From Dyadobacter sp. CY312 (GTDB lineage Bacteria > Bacteroidota > Bacteroidia > Cytophagales > Spirosomataceae): a stretch of DNA of 64,000 nucleotides. How positions within the stretch are numbered: position 1 is the first letter of the stretch; the number at the start of each line of letters is the position of its first letter. Positions 44,554-53,352 of this stretch are shown one piece after another. Made by a program: the position numbers and the translations under genes. Under the pieces are notes generated by a model. It was not told the DNA's origin. It saw only the letters and a list, made by a program, of their open reading frames with translations, and ran no database searches. The DNA is taken from the NCBI RefSeq assembly GCF_021390535.1, contig NZ_JAJUXG010000008.1:372001-436000 (forward strand), in the 5' to 3' direction.

Positions 44554-47250
44554 TTGAAACAATTTAATTTAAAGGTAATTACCACTCTTGTTGCGGTAAT
44601 TTCTTTCTTTACAACTTCACGAAGTTTAAGTCAAACTCCCGATTCCTTAATTGTAAATCACCCCGACAGCGTTTACGCCCGTTTGTCTGAGGCAGAGAAA
44701 CGCTTTACCATCAATGCTGTGGCGGGTCTTGAAGTAGCGGACGGTCTGGAAGCCACGTTGTTTGCATCGGAACCTAACCTAACCAACCCAACCAATATTG
44801 ATGTTGATCACCGGGGTAGGGTGTGGGTGCTGGAAGGATACAATTACCGGCCTGCTGTGAACGGAAAGTCTGAACTGGGAATGGGTGACCGCATCCTGAT
44901 TCTGGAAGATAAGGACGGTGATGGAAAAGCGGATGTAACCAAGGTATTTTACCAGGGTCCGGAAATTAACGCGCCGATGGGGATATGGGTGATGGGGAAC
45001 AAGGTAATCGTTTCACAGAGCCCGTATGTATGGCTTTTTACAGATACCAATGGTGATGATAAAGCAGATAAAAAAGAAATACTGTTTAAAGGGATAGGCG
45101 GAGCTCAGAATGACGCAGGAATACATGCTTTTGTATTCGGACCGGATGGGAAATTCTATTTTAACTATGGTAATGCAGGCAGGCAGCTGGTGGATGGGCA
45201 GGACAGACCACTGCTGGACAAGTACGAACAGCCTATCAATTTCAGACAGTTCAAACAAGGAGTAGTCTTCCGCTGTGATCAGGATTTTAGAAAGGTTGAG
45301 ATCCTTGCTGAAAATTTCAGAAACGGTTTTGAAATTGCTGTTGATAGCTACGGAACGATGTGGCAATCCGATCAGGAAGAGCCAGGCAATGCCGGAGACC
45401 GCGTTTCTTATGTAATGGAAAACGGGAATTTTGGGTATATTGATGAAATGAACGGCAATAGCTGGCGTGTGAACCGGACAAATGTGGAAGATGAGATTCC
45501 GCGTCGTCACTGGCACCAGAATGACCCGGGTGTAGTACCCAACCTGATGGAAACCGGGTCAGGGTTTCCGATGGGAATGACCATATATGAGGGGACCTTG
45601 CTACCACGCAGATTCTGGGATCAGATTATTCTGGCTGATGCCGGACTAAATTCAATCAATGCATTTCCTGTTAAAGATGACGGTGCCGGGTTTAAATCGA
45701 CTGGTATCTTTCCTGTTGTTGAAGGCAAACGGGACAAGTGGTTCCGGCCTTCTGACGTTTGTGTAGCTCCTGATGGCTCCCTTATTGTTTCAGACTGGTA
45801 TGATCCTGTTATTGGCAGCCATAAAATGAAAGATAAGAGCCGTGGAAGGTTGTATCGTATCGCCCCTCCTGGTGTACCTTATACGATGCCAACATATGAC
45901 CTCACCTCACCGGTGGATGCCGTGAAGGCATTGCAAAGTCCCAACCTGTCTATGAGATACATGGCCTGGAACGCTTGTGTGAAAATGGGTTGGACGGCCG
46001 AGGATGAACTTGAAAAACTTTTCAGGGATCCGGCTGTAAATCCCCGTCTGCGTGCCCGTGCGCTTTGGGTATTGAACAATATTGAAGGATTTAATTACCG
46101 AAGCCTGGATATTGCTTTCAGGGAGCTGAATCACAATTTACGAATTGTGGCTTTAAGAGCAGTACGTCAAAGAAACAGTGATCCTACCGAGTATATCAAA
46201 CGTCTCACTGCTGACCCCAATCCGCAGGTAAGAAGAGAATGTGCGTTGGCAATTAACCATAACCATACATATGAAGCACTGGATGTGTGGTTGCAACTGG
46301 CCAAACAGTACAAAGGAAATGATCGATGGTCGGTAGAAGCGCTGAGCATTGGTGCTATTGGTCAGTGGGAAAGACTTTTTCCTGCCTGGCTCGAAAGAGC
46401 GGGGACACGACCGGAACTGACGGCTGCCGGCAAGGACATTATCTGGCTTGCCCGCACCAGAAAAGCGATCCCGTATCTTACTACACTTGCCTCCGATACG
46501 TCGGTTAGTTTTAAAGACAGATTGCGTTATTTCAGAGCTTTCGACTTCTTTAATGCAGGTTATGAGAAAACGCAGGCATTATTACATGTGATGAATGTGC
46601 CTGCTGCTGACCGGATACAAGTCGGTAAGCTGGCGCTGTTGCATTTGGATAAATCGTTTGTAAGTAATTCTCAGCAGGGACTCACAGCTCTGAACAAGTT
46701 ACTGGACGAAACTTATGGTACCGAAGATTACATAGAACTGGTAGAACGCTACGGACCTGAAACAGAAAATGATCGTTTGTTTAAACTGGCTTTGGAAAAA
46801 GCGGAAGATGTGATTGGGCGTGATGCAGGTAAATTGCTTTTGGAACAGGCAGGCGTTTCGTATATCTCCGAGAAATTATCCAGGTTGAATGAGGCTAACA
46901 AAATAGCCTTGCTGGCTTCCATTCGAACATCGGGTAGTGCTGAGGCCGTTTATATCCTTAGATCGGCGGCGCTCAATGCCGGTGAATCCAGGGATGTACA
47001 GGCGAGCGCAGCCCGGTTTTTGGGTGGTAGCTGGCCGGGTGAAGAGGCTGTTTTGAAGTTATTGAAGGATAATCGCCTGGATGGGGAGGTGAAAGAAGCT
47101 GCCGTGGACGGAATTAAAAATGCTTTTCGTGAGGAAATTAAAACGCAGTTACTTCCATACCTGCCAAAGCCGCCGGTTGTGGTAGAAGAAACTACATCCG
47201 AACCCGTTAAAACGAAAGAGAAACGTAAGCGTCGTAAGTCCCGATCCTGA
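44554..47250 (+). CDS. Propeller-HEAT paralogue lacking the cytochrome c domain
   Basis: Exported protein of 898 residues, closely similar along its length to the product of 41179-44259 (shared SEPNLTNPTNIDVDHRGRVWV, GIWVMGNKVIVSQSPYVWLF, RPSDVCVAPDGSLIVSDWYDP). It begins at TTG 44554, needed to include the signal peptide VITTLVAVISFFTTSRSLSQ; the next ATG is far inside. The propeller keeps DKDGDGKAD and DTNGDDKAD loops. HEAT repeats end near 860, then a tail rich in Lys and Arg (KTKEKRKRRKSRS) replaces the heme domain. It may act with its heme-bearing neighbour or bind without oxidising (inference). Confidence 0.9.
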   Translation: MKQFNLKVITTLVAVISFFTTSRSLSQTPDSLIVNHPDSVYARLSEAEKRFTINAVAGLEVADGLEATLFASEPNLTNPTNIDVDHRGRVWVLEGYNYRPAVNGKSELGMGDRILILEDKDGDGKADVTKVFYQGPEINAPMGIWVMGNKVIVSQSPYVWLFTDTNGDDKADKKEILFKGIGGAQNDAGIHAFVFGPDGKFYFNYGNAGRQLVDGQDRPLLDKYEQPINFRQFKQGVVFRCDQDFRKVEILAENFRNGFEIAVDSYGTMWQSDQEEPGNAGDRVSYVMENGNFGYIDEMNGNSWRVNRTNVEDEIPRRHWHQNDPGVVPNLMETGSGFPMGMTIYEGTLLPRRFWDQIILADAGLNSINAFPVKDDGAGFKSTGIFPVVEGKRDKWFRPSDVCVAPDGSLIVSDWYDPVIGSHKMKDKSRGRLYRIAPPGVPYTMPTYDLTSPVDAVKALQSPNLSMRYMAWNACVKMGWTAEDELEKLFRDPAVNPRLRARALWVLNNIEGFNYRSLDIAFRELNHNLRIVALRAVRQRNSDPTEYIKRLTADPNPQVRRECALAINHNHTYEALDVWLQLAKQYKGNDRWSVEALSIGAIGQWERLFPAWLERAGTRPELTAAGKDIIWLARTRKAIPYLTTLASDTSVSFKDRLRYFRAFDFFNAGYEKTQALLHVMNVPAADRIQVGKLALLHLDKSFVSNSQQGLTALNKLLDETYGTEDYIELVERYGPETENDRLFKLALEKAEDVIGRDAGKLLLEQAGVSYISEKLSRLNEANKIALLASIRTSGSAEAVYILRSAALNAGESRDVQASAARFLGGSWPGEEAVLKLLKDNRLDGEVKEAAVDGIKNAFREEIKTQLLPYLPKPPVVVEETTSEPVKTKEKRKRRKSRS

Positions 47251-47257
47251 TAGACTA

Positions 47258-47623
47258 TCAGATATTGTTTGCAATTCGCCAAAGCACGCCAGAAGGGTCG
47301 GTCATGGTGAAATCAATCATGCCCCATGGTCTTACTTCCGGCTCAGAAATGGTAATCTCATATTTTGAGGCGAGCTCTGTTAAAGTAAGATTTTTGTGCC
47401 AGTCAGTTGCATTTTCTACGAGCAAATGAATCATGAGATTTCTGGCAAGTTCGGGATGGTAATAGTCTTGCAAAAGAAAACTTGAACTACCGGATGCAAA
47501 GTAAGCTACGCCATCGCCGTCAGATTTAAGCGTAAAGCCCATTTCCTGATAAAAGGATTTGGATACGTTGTAGTCCTTGCATGGAATAAATACTTTGAGT
47601 TCTGTTACCTTGAGATTCATCAT
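47258..47623 (-). CDS. VOC-family (glyoxalase/dioxygenase-like) protein
   Basis: Single-domain vicinal-oxygen-chelate protein of 121 residues, with paired beta-alpha-beta-beta-beta modules: LKVFIPCKDYNVSKSFYQEMGF, FLLQDYYHPELARNLMIHLLVENATDWH and PWGMIDFTMTDPSGVLWRIANN. The canonical glyoxalase I metal set is not obvious, so it may be a binding or resistance-type VOC protein. Its stop is 8 bp from the convergent propeller gene. The start codon could be either of two adjacent ATGs. Confidence 0.85.
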   Translation of the reverse strand: MMNLKVTELKVFIPCKDYNVSKSFYQEMGFTLKSDGDGVAYFASGSSSFLLQDYYHPELARNLMIHLLVENATDWHKNLTLTELASKYEITISEPEVRPWGMIDFTMTDPSGVLWRIANNI

Positions 47624-47737
47624 TTTCCTGTTTCTTGGTTATGTTTAAAAGTTGAGAATTCAGTTATAGAATTACTTTTGGTCGGTATATTCGTATCCTG
47701 AATCCCTTTACATTTAAAACATAAATATAAGAAAAAC

Positions 47738-48664
47738 ATGCTTCGCAGAAATTTTGTGAAATCTACATTGGGAATAGCGGGTGCTGCAATTGCTGCCGGC
47801 GAAACCTTTGCTACATCAGCAGCTCCAGCTGCCAAAAATCAGTTCAAGCTCAAATACGCTTCGCACTTTGGGATGTTCCAGAATTCAGCTGGCAAAGATG
47901 TGATCGACCAGTTGAAATTCATGGCTGATCAGGGCTTTATGGCTTTGGAAGATAACGGGATGATGGGCCGGTCGGTAGAGGAGCAGGAAAAAATTGCGAA
48001 AGAGATGTCCCGACTGAAAATGGAAATGGGAGTTTTTGTGGTTGATAAAGGTGGGAATGGAGCCAATACACTTGCAGCAGGCAAGAAAGAATATATTGAT
48101 ATTTTTCTGAATGGTTGTAAAAAAGCTGTTGAGGTTGCAAAGCGTGTGAATGCAAAATGGATGACAGTGGTGCCGGGCGATTTTGAACGTAATCTGCCTA
48201 TTGGTATCCAAACCGGAAATGTAATAGATGCACTAAGAAGAGGTGCTGAAATATTGGAACCGCACGGGCTTGTGATGGTGTTGGAGCCTCTGAGCGACAA
48301 TCCGAATTTGTTTCTGCGTACTTCCGACCAGACCTATGAGATTTGCCGCGGTGTGAACAGTAAATCCTGCAAAATCTTGTATGACATTTACCACATGCAG
48401 AAAAACGAAGGACGTTTGCTTTACAATATTGATAAAACCTGGAGTGAGATTGATTATTTCCAAATCGGTGATGAGCCTGGAAGAAAGGAGCCTACGACAG
48501 GAGAAATCAACTATAAAAATATCTTTAAGTATATCTACGACCGTAGTAAAAAAGAGAATAAGTCGTTCATTATGGGAATGGAACACGGCAATTCTCAGCA
48601 GGGTAAAGAAGGAGAAGCAGCCTTGATTAAAGCCTATGTCGAAAGCGACAGCTTCTCAATTTAG
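47738..48664 (+). CDS. Tat-exported sugar phosphate isomerase/epimerase-like TIM barrel
   Basis: Xylose-isomerase-like TIM-barrel enzyme of 308 residues, related to hydroxypyruvate isomerase. A Tat signal (LRRNFVKSTLGIAGAAIAAG) exports it folded. Barrel motifs include the metal/catalytic Glu in MVLEPLSDNP, the LYDIYHMQ strand, IGDEPGRKEP and the C-terminal Glu in IMGMEHGNSQQG. The cytosolic family works on sugars or hydroxy acids, while exported members are frequent in Bacteroidota and sit near periplasmic oxidoreductases. The nearby propeller/cytochrome genes fit that pattern (inference). Confidence 0.9.
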   Translation: MLRRNFVKSTLGIAGAAIAAGETFATSAAPAAKNQFKLKYASHFGMFQNSAGKDVIDQLKFMADQGFMALEDNGMMGRSVEEQEKIAKEMSRLKMEMGVFVVDKGGNGANTLAAGKKEYIDIFLNGCKKAVEVAKRVNAKWMTVVPGDFERNLPIGIQTGNVIDALRRGAEILEPHGLVMVLEPLSDNPNLFLRTSDQTYEICRGVNSKSCKILYDIYHMQKNEGRLLYNIDKTWSEIDYFQIGDEPGRKEPTTGEINYKNIFKYIYDRSKKENKSFIMGMEHGNSQQGKEGEAALIKAYVESDSFSI

Positions 48665-48720
48665 TCTTGAGTTGACAGTTTAGAGTACACAGGCTTTCTC
48701 AAAGTCTTCTGAAAAAACAA

Positions 48721-48757
48721 AAAATGACCAGTATAAAACGCTTACACTGGTCATTTT
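48721..48757. terminator. Bidirectional terminator next to the heptamer array
   Basis: Perfect 12-bp stem AAAATGACCAGT / ACTGGTCATTTT with a 13-nt loop. It can end the isomerase transcript and, on the minus strand, the CBM48 transcript after the repeats; U-rich sequence lies on both sides. Confidence 0.85.
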
Positions 48758-48838
48758 GCTAACAGCTAACAGCTAACAGCTAACAGCTAACAGCTAACAG
48801 CTAACAGCTAACAGCTAAAAGCTAACAGCTAACAGCTA
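48758..48838. repeat. Heptamer tandem repeat (GCTAACA)n
   Basis: Eleven full copies plus a partial twelfth of the 7-nt unit GCTAACA, 81 bp in all. The ninth copy reads GCTAAAA; the others are exact. The array lies between a perfect terminator and the stop codon of the CBM48 gene, with no spacer on that side. It is a simple-sequence repeat, not a CRISPR. Confidence 0.95.
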
Positions 48839-49147
48839 TTATAGAACTACAACTGAATTCTCAGCTGCATCAACGCCAGCAGGGACATATTTGTCAGCCT
48901 CCCAGTCATTTTCCCATTTCGCATCATCAAGGATGTAACGGAACTGGTATTCGCCTGCACCAAGTTCAAGACTTGCTTTAAACGAACCGTCTTTTTGTTT
49001 TTTCAATGCGATAGCTTCCTCTGGATTCCAACCATTGAACTCGCCTACAAGTGCTACTTTTTTAGTTTCAGCTGCTGCTTCCGCAGGTACAGTAAAAGTT
49101 ACTTTGTAAACCGATTTGCTCTTTACGAATGTCTTAGTTAATGCCAT
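48839..49147 (-). CDS. Stand-alone CBM48 / isoamylase-early-set domain protein
   Basis: 102-residue cytosolic-looking protein (no signal peptide) consisting of one carbohydrate-binding module 48, the early-set Ig-like fold of AMPK beta and glycogen branching enzymes. The diagnostic ligand loops are VALVGEFNGWNPEEAIAL and YQFRYILDDAKWENDWEADKY, with the conserved Trp of FNGW. No catalytic domain is present. It may bind glycogen or regulate a partner (inference). Its mRNA would carry the heptamer array directly after the stop codon. A good promoter match lies upstream. Confidence 0.9.
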   Translation of the reverse strand: MALTKTFVKSKSVYKVTFTVPAEAAAETKKVALVGEFNGWNPEEAIALKKQKDGSFKASLELGAGEYQFRYILDDAKWENDWEADKYVPAGVDAAENSVVVL

Positions 49148-49177
49148 GTTTTCGTAGTGTTTTTTTTATTGACGCTA

Positions 49178-49208
49178 CAAATATACAATCTAGGATTATT
49201 CAAAGCAA
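49178..49208 (-). promoter_or_regulatory. Putative promoter of the CBM48 gene
   Basis: On the minus strand: TTG (49208-49206), a 20-bp spacer, then TATATTTG (49185-49178), an exact -7 consensus. The 5' leader would be about 25 nt. This is the best promoter match in the window. Confidence 0.6.
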
Positions 49209-49299
49209 TGAATATCAGTATAATATATGTTTACCTTCTTTGAATAGTTATATCATATTCGTTAGAAAACGGGTTCTGGTGCAATTTTGAGCCGTATTT

Positions 49300-51561
49300 T
49301 TATCTAAAAGTATAGCGCATTCCCAGGAATCCACGCAGGCCCTGATTAGGTGCAAAAACGTAAGATGGGTCAAATGTAAGTCTCTGCGGGTTACCTGGTG
49401 TGGCAATTACCTGTCCGTCAGAACCAAAACTGACGTCCTTATCAAACGGATCAAATGAACGTGCAATGGAGTTGGATGGAGGTGTAAAATTCAGCAGGTT
49501 TTTGATGCCACCGTATATTTCAAGTCCATTCTGGAACTTCTTTGTCATTTGAATATTTTGAAGAGACCATACCGGTGAGTTCGCAGCGCGTGGATCATCT
49601 TCACTCAATATTGGCAGGCGCATTGGGCCGTATATATTACCTGTGTAATCAAATGAAATTCCGGATTTTGCCAGCTCATAAGACACCGACCAGATACCAG
49701 TAAACTTCTCAGTGAGAACCGGACGGAATTTTACGCCATTTTCATTTTGATAATTTTCCATGTACGTTCCGCCAGCAATAATTTTAAGCGGGAACGGGAA
49801 ATTAAAATCAAGGTTGAGACTCACTCCCTTGGAAACCGCATAACCATCCAGATTGTCATAAATGATCTGGTTTGGATTGGTGTCATAGTCAGGAAGTATT
49901 CTGTTGGTAAAATAGGTGTAAAAAACAGAGGCATCAAATCCTATGAAAGAGTTGCCCGTAACGATCTTTTTTACAAAATTAATGTTGGCATTCCAGCTTT
50001 GCTCAGGATTAAGCGCTTCTTTGATGATCACATCGCGCGAACCGGTCAGCGCCGCGTGATCTTCTGTGAACAAGTTAACGATACGGAAACCGCGGCCGAT
50101 ATTAAGGCGGATTACATCAGTCTGGTTGAATTTGTATTTGTAAGCCATTCGCGGTGTGAAAATGCTACCGTGGCGGCTGTTATAATCATATCTGGCGCCA
50201 AGTAATAACACATGATCACCCAGTTTAATCTCATCCTGCACAAACACACCCGGAAGATATGTCTGATCTGCATGATCGTCTCCGTCTGGCCGGGAAGTAG
50301 CTGGCGTGTTGTCGTTGTAAAATGTGTAACGGAATGGCGCACCAAATAGCAGGTTGTGTTTTCCGACTTCTTTATCCCACAAAAGCTGTGCAAAGACAAT
50401 TTTCTGATCGGCCATGTAAGGCACATTTCCATAAACAGAATTTTGGTGATGTGAGCTGAATGAGTATTGCAACGTCACCTTTTCCTGGACCGGCAACTGA
50501 TAACTGCCCAGGACTTCGTATCGTTTTGTGTAAATGCTTTCACCATAAACTTCATCGCCACCTCGGTACGACTTGTTCCAATTCATTTGTCCGCCCCAGC
50601 GATCTTCGTAGAAATATCTGGCAGCAATGGTAGCCAGTTTGTTATCAGGCAAGCTAAACGACCATTTGTTGAATATAGAAATGCGGTTCTGAAGAGTCAG
50701 ATCCGTAAATCCGTCGTTGTTGTGGTCAACAGGGTTTTGGTAGTTGAAATAATTTACACCGATTAAAGAACTCACTTTGGAGCTCGGTGTCAGTTTTACA
50801 CCAAGATCGACATTGTAGTCCAGCCATGAGGTACTAAAAACATCAGCCGCAAAAACAGGCGCTTTGGACGGATTTTTGGTGATAATATTGATCAATCCGC
50901 CAACTGCTTCAGATCCATATAAAGTGGAAGCCGGACCTTTCACAATTTCCACGCGATCAATCAGACTATTCGGGATCCCCGACAGTCCATAAACGGTAGA
51001 TAGCCCGCTTACCATTGGCATACCGTCGATCAAAACCATGGTATATGGTCCTTCCAGCCCGTTCATGTGAATATCTCCCGTGTTGCACACGCTGCAATTG
51101 AGCTGGGGACGCACACCGTTTACATAACTCAAACCTTCGAATATGCTGGAAACCGGATTTTTATAAATGAATTTTGCGGTAATAATGTCAACCGGCACCG
51201 GACTGTCCAGTTTGGAAACCTCCTTCATAGTACCAGTCACAACCACTTCGTTCAAAGCGTTTTCTCCGCTTTTTAAAGTGAAATCCTTTTTCAGATTTTG
51301 AGTTATACGAACGTTTCGCTCAGTTACAGTAGGATGGGCAATATAGCTGATCTTGATCGTGTAAGTTCCCGAGGGAACAGATCCAATGTAATAATTGCCT
51401 GATGTATCGGCAGTGGTTCCGGTTTTTAATTCCTGAATGTAAACAGAGGCGCCGAATGCGGGTTCGGTCTGTCCTTCCAGAGAAATTTTTCCGGAAAGGC
51501 TATGCTGGCAGTAAACGTTGAGAGGTATTACACTCATTAATAGTAGTATGAGTAACTTCAT
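49300..51561 (-). CDS. TonB-dependent receptor with CxxC-bearing plug (siderophore/metal type)
   Basis: Outer-membrane TonB-dependent receptor of 753 residues. The signal peptide ends near NVYCQH, then come a carboxypeptidase-D-like domain (about 20-105), the TonB-box-like ALNEVVVTGT, and a plug with QLNCSVCNTGDIHMNG, YTMVLIDGMPMV, RVEIVKGPASTLYGSEAVGG. A 22-strand-type barrel follows, ending LRGFLGMRYTFR with the C-terminal aromatic pattern. It resembles ferric-siderophore/colicin receptors (FepA/CirA-like). The upstream palindrome TTTAGG-CAAA-CCTAAA looks like a DtxR/IdeR/MntR site, so iron or manganese control is likely (inference). No SusD partner. Confidence 0.93.
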   Translation of the reverse strand: MKLLILLLMSVIPLNVYCQHSLSGKISLEGQTEPAFGASVYIQELKTGTTADTSGNYYIGSVPSGTYTIKISYIAHPTVTERNVRITQNLKKDFTLKSGENALNEVVVTGTMKEVSKLDSPVPVDIITAKFIYKNPVSSIFEGLSYVNGVRPQLNCSVCNTGDIHMNGLEGPYTMVLIDGMPMVSGLSTVYGLSGIPNSLIDRVEIVKGPASTLYGSEAVGGLINIITKNPSKAPVFAADVFSTSWLDYNVDLGVKLTPSSKVSSLIGVNYFNYQNPVDHNNDGFTDLTLQNRISIFNKWSFSLPDNKLATIAARYFYEDRWGGQMNWNKSYRGGDEVYGESIYTKRYEVLGSYQLPVQEKVTLQYSFSSHHQNSVYGNVPYMADQKIVFAQLLWDKEVGKHNLLFGAPFRYTFYNDNTPATSRPDGDDHADQTYLPGVFVQDEIKLGDHVLLLGARYDYNSRHGSIFTPRMAYKYKFNQTDVIRLNIGRGFRIVNLFTEDHAALTGSRDVIIKEALNPEQSWNANINFVKKIVTGNSFIGFDASVFYTYFTNRILPDYDTNPNQIIYDNLDGYAVSKGVSLNLDFNFPFPLKIIAGGTYMENYQNENGVKFRPVLTEKFTGIWSVSYELAKSGISFDYTGNIYGPMRLPILSEDDPRAANSPVWSLQNIQMTKKFQNGLEIYGGIKNLLNFTPPSNSIARSFDPFDKDVSFGSDGQVIATPGNPQRLTFDPSYVFAPNQGLRGFLGMRYTFR

Positions 51562-51602
51562 ATATACTTCGAATTATTTATTTAACTATGTCTATATTTA
51601 AA

Positions 51603-51618
51603 TTTAGGCAAACCTAAA
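51603..51618. promoter_or_regulatory. DtxR/IdeR-like operator overlapping the -7 box of the TonB receptor
   Basis: Perfect inverted repeat TTTAGG-CAAA-CCTAAA, resembling the TTAGGnnnnCCTAA core of DtxR-family metal repressors. Read on the minus strand it contains TAGGTTTG (51616-51609), an exact TAnnTTTG -7 box about 48 bp before the receptor ATG. Binding there would block transcription. Regulator identity is inferred. Confidence 0.55.
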
Positions 51619-51727
51619 AATAAAACTTGACAAATAAAAATATGCAACAGTGATGCATAATAGTGTTTTATAAACTATAATGACCAGTTATATCGTTGAA
51701 GGGGATTAATATTGCACCAAAATTAAA

Positions 51728-52144
51728 ATGCCACTTATGATGAAAAGATTTTTGAGGCCAATCAATTTGCCTGCTACCGCCGACTGGGGAGTACTAATTT
51801 TAAGGGTTGGGATTTCACTGTGTATGCTGACACATGGCTTGCCCAAGCTTACCAAACTTGTAAATGGAAATTTCGCTTTTGCAGATCCAATTGGCATTGG
51901 TGAAGTGCCATCTTTGGTAATGGCCGTTTTGACTGAGGTGTTATGCTCGTTGTTCCTTATTCTGGGCCTTGCTTCCCGTGCGGTTCTTATCCCGTTAATT
52001 TTTACAATGGTCGTTGCTTTGTTTATTGTTCATGCAGCCGATCCGTTTGATGTAAAAGAGCATGCACTGCTTTTTCTTATTCCCTACGTTACTTTATATT
52101 TAACCGGTCCTGGTAAATTTTCGTTGGATAAAAAACTCTTCTAG
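51728..52144 (+). CDS. DoxX-family membrane protein
   Basis: Small inner-membrane protein of 138 residues with four hydrophobic helices: GVLILRVGISLCMLTHGLPKL, VMAVLTEVLCSLFLILGL, VLIPLIFTMVVALFIVHA and LFLIPYVTLYLTG. This is the DoxX/SURF4-like family, whose members are linked to quinone or redox functions, with no firm activity. It is divergent from the TonB receptor, with 166 bp between them that hold the metal-type operator. A strong terminator follows. Confidence 0.9.
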   Translation: MPLMMKRFLRPINLPATADWGVLILRVGISLCMLTHGLPKLTKLVNGNFAFADPIGIGEVPSLVMAVLTEVLCSLFLILGLASRAVLIPLIFTMVVALFIVHAADPFDVKEHALLFLIPYVTLYLTGPGKFSLDKKLF

Positions 52145-52159
52145 TTTACTGTATTTATA

Positions 52160-52199
52160 AAAAGGAACGCCCGGCAAAATGTTGCCAGGCGTTCCTTTT
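52160..52199. terminator. Bidirectional terminator between doxX and the aldo/keto reductase
   Basis: Perfect 12-bp outer stem AAAAGGAACGCC / GGCGTTCCTTTT with inner pairing GGCAA/TTGCC. A and T runs on both sides suit termination of both convergent genes. Confidence 0.9.
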
Positions 52200-52214
52200 G
52201 ACGTATAAAATTTC

Positions 52215-53186
52215 CTACTGAGACCATTGCGTTGGTTCGCGGTCCCATCGGTGTTGTTTCAATTTGTCGGCAACTTCGCTTGTTAGTCTGGTCCCGTCGC
52301 TGGCCGCCACATTGGACCTTACGTGCGGCAATTTCCTCATGCCGGGAATGGTGGAATGTACGTCCGGATTGTTTAAAATAAATCTCAGAGCAAGTTCAGG
52401 CATGGTCATTCCTTCGGGAATATCTTTGCGCAAAGCTTCGGCATGGTCTACACTCGAATTCAGGTTTTCGGGTACGAAGTATGTTCCGCGCCAGTCTCCC
52501 TCCGGAAACGTTGTTTCTTTGGTAAGCAGCCCCGTAAGCGTTCCTTCGTCAAAAGGCACCCGGGCAATAACGGCGATGTCCATTTCTCTGCAAAGCGGAA
52601 AAAGATTGTCCTCAGGTGCCTGGTCAAAAATATTGTAGATTACCTGAACACTATCTATCAGGCCTGTTTTTATGGTTTCAAGAGAATTGTCCGGCTCCCA
52701 TCTGTTCACGCTCAGTCCCCATCTTTCTACTTTCCCGTCCTTTGTCAGCTTCTGAACGGCTTCCTTCCATTCGTCTTCCTGAGCCCAGCTATCTTCCCAT
52801 ACATGAAATTGAAGTAGGTCGATTTGCTCTGTACCAAGATTTTTCAGGCTTTTTTCAGCGTATTCAATAATATAATCAGCCGGAAAAACATCTTTCAGTT
52901 TGAAGTCGGGACGTGAAGGCCACTGACGGTTTTTCGGTGGGATTTTGGTTGCAGCATATAGCTTTTTACCCGGATTCCTTTTGATAAGTTCACCCAATAT
53001 TTTCTCACTTAGTCCTTCTGCATAGCCCCAGGCAGTGTCAAAAAAATTCACACCCGATTCTACGGCCAGGTCAAGTGAGTCATCGGTTTCCTTTCTGTCG
53101 GAGCCAGTCCAGCCGGCAAGTCCCCACATGCCGTAACCGATTTCGCTTACTTCCCATCCGGTGCGTCCAAAACGACGATATTGCAT
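52215..53186 (-). CDS. Aldo/keto reductase
   Basis: NADPH-dependent TIM-barrel oxidoreductase of 323 residues. The tetrad is present: Asp and Tyr in NFFDTAWGYAEG, Lys in AATKIPP and His in LLQFHVW. The N-terminus MQYRRFGRTGWEVSEIGYGMWGL and the C-terminal SNVAASDG cofactor region are typical of the AKR subgroup that includes general stress and sugar-aldehyde reductases. Substrate unknown. It starts 139-166 bp from the divergent M23 gene; no operon. Confidence 0.93.
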   Translation of the reverse strand: MQYRRFGRTGWEVSEIGYGMWGLAGWTGSDRKETDDSLDLAVESGVNFFDTAWGYAEGLSEKILGELIKRNPGKKLYAATKIPPKNRQWPSRPDFKLKDVFPADYIIEYAEKSLKNLGTEQIDLLQFHVWEDSWAQEDEWKEAVQKLTKDGKVERWGLSVNRWEPDNSLETIKTGLIDSVQVIYNIFDQAPEDNLFPLCREMDIAVIARVPFDEGTLTGLLTKETTFPEGDWRGTYFVPENLNSSVDHAEALRKDIPEGMTMPELALRFILNNPDVHSTIPGMRKLPHVRSNVAASDGTRLTSEVADKLKQHRWDREPTQWSQ

Positions 53187-53352
53187 TTTACTAATGTTTA
53201 GTGATTGTCAAGAAAGAAAATTACAACGTCTTTATAATGTATTCCAATTACATTTGTTGCAATTTATTATTTTTAGGTTGGCCTGCGATGGTTTGTTGAC
53301 AGTTAAGTTTAATGTGTGATAATCGGTGTTGAAGACGAAAGATATAGTAGAA

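Noticed and set aside
48758..48838. Possible CRISPR array
   Set aside because: The unit is 7 nt with no spacers; it is a simple tandem repeat.
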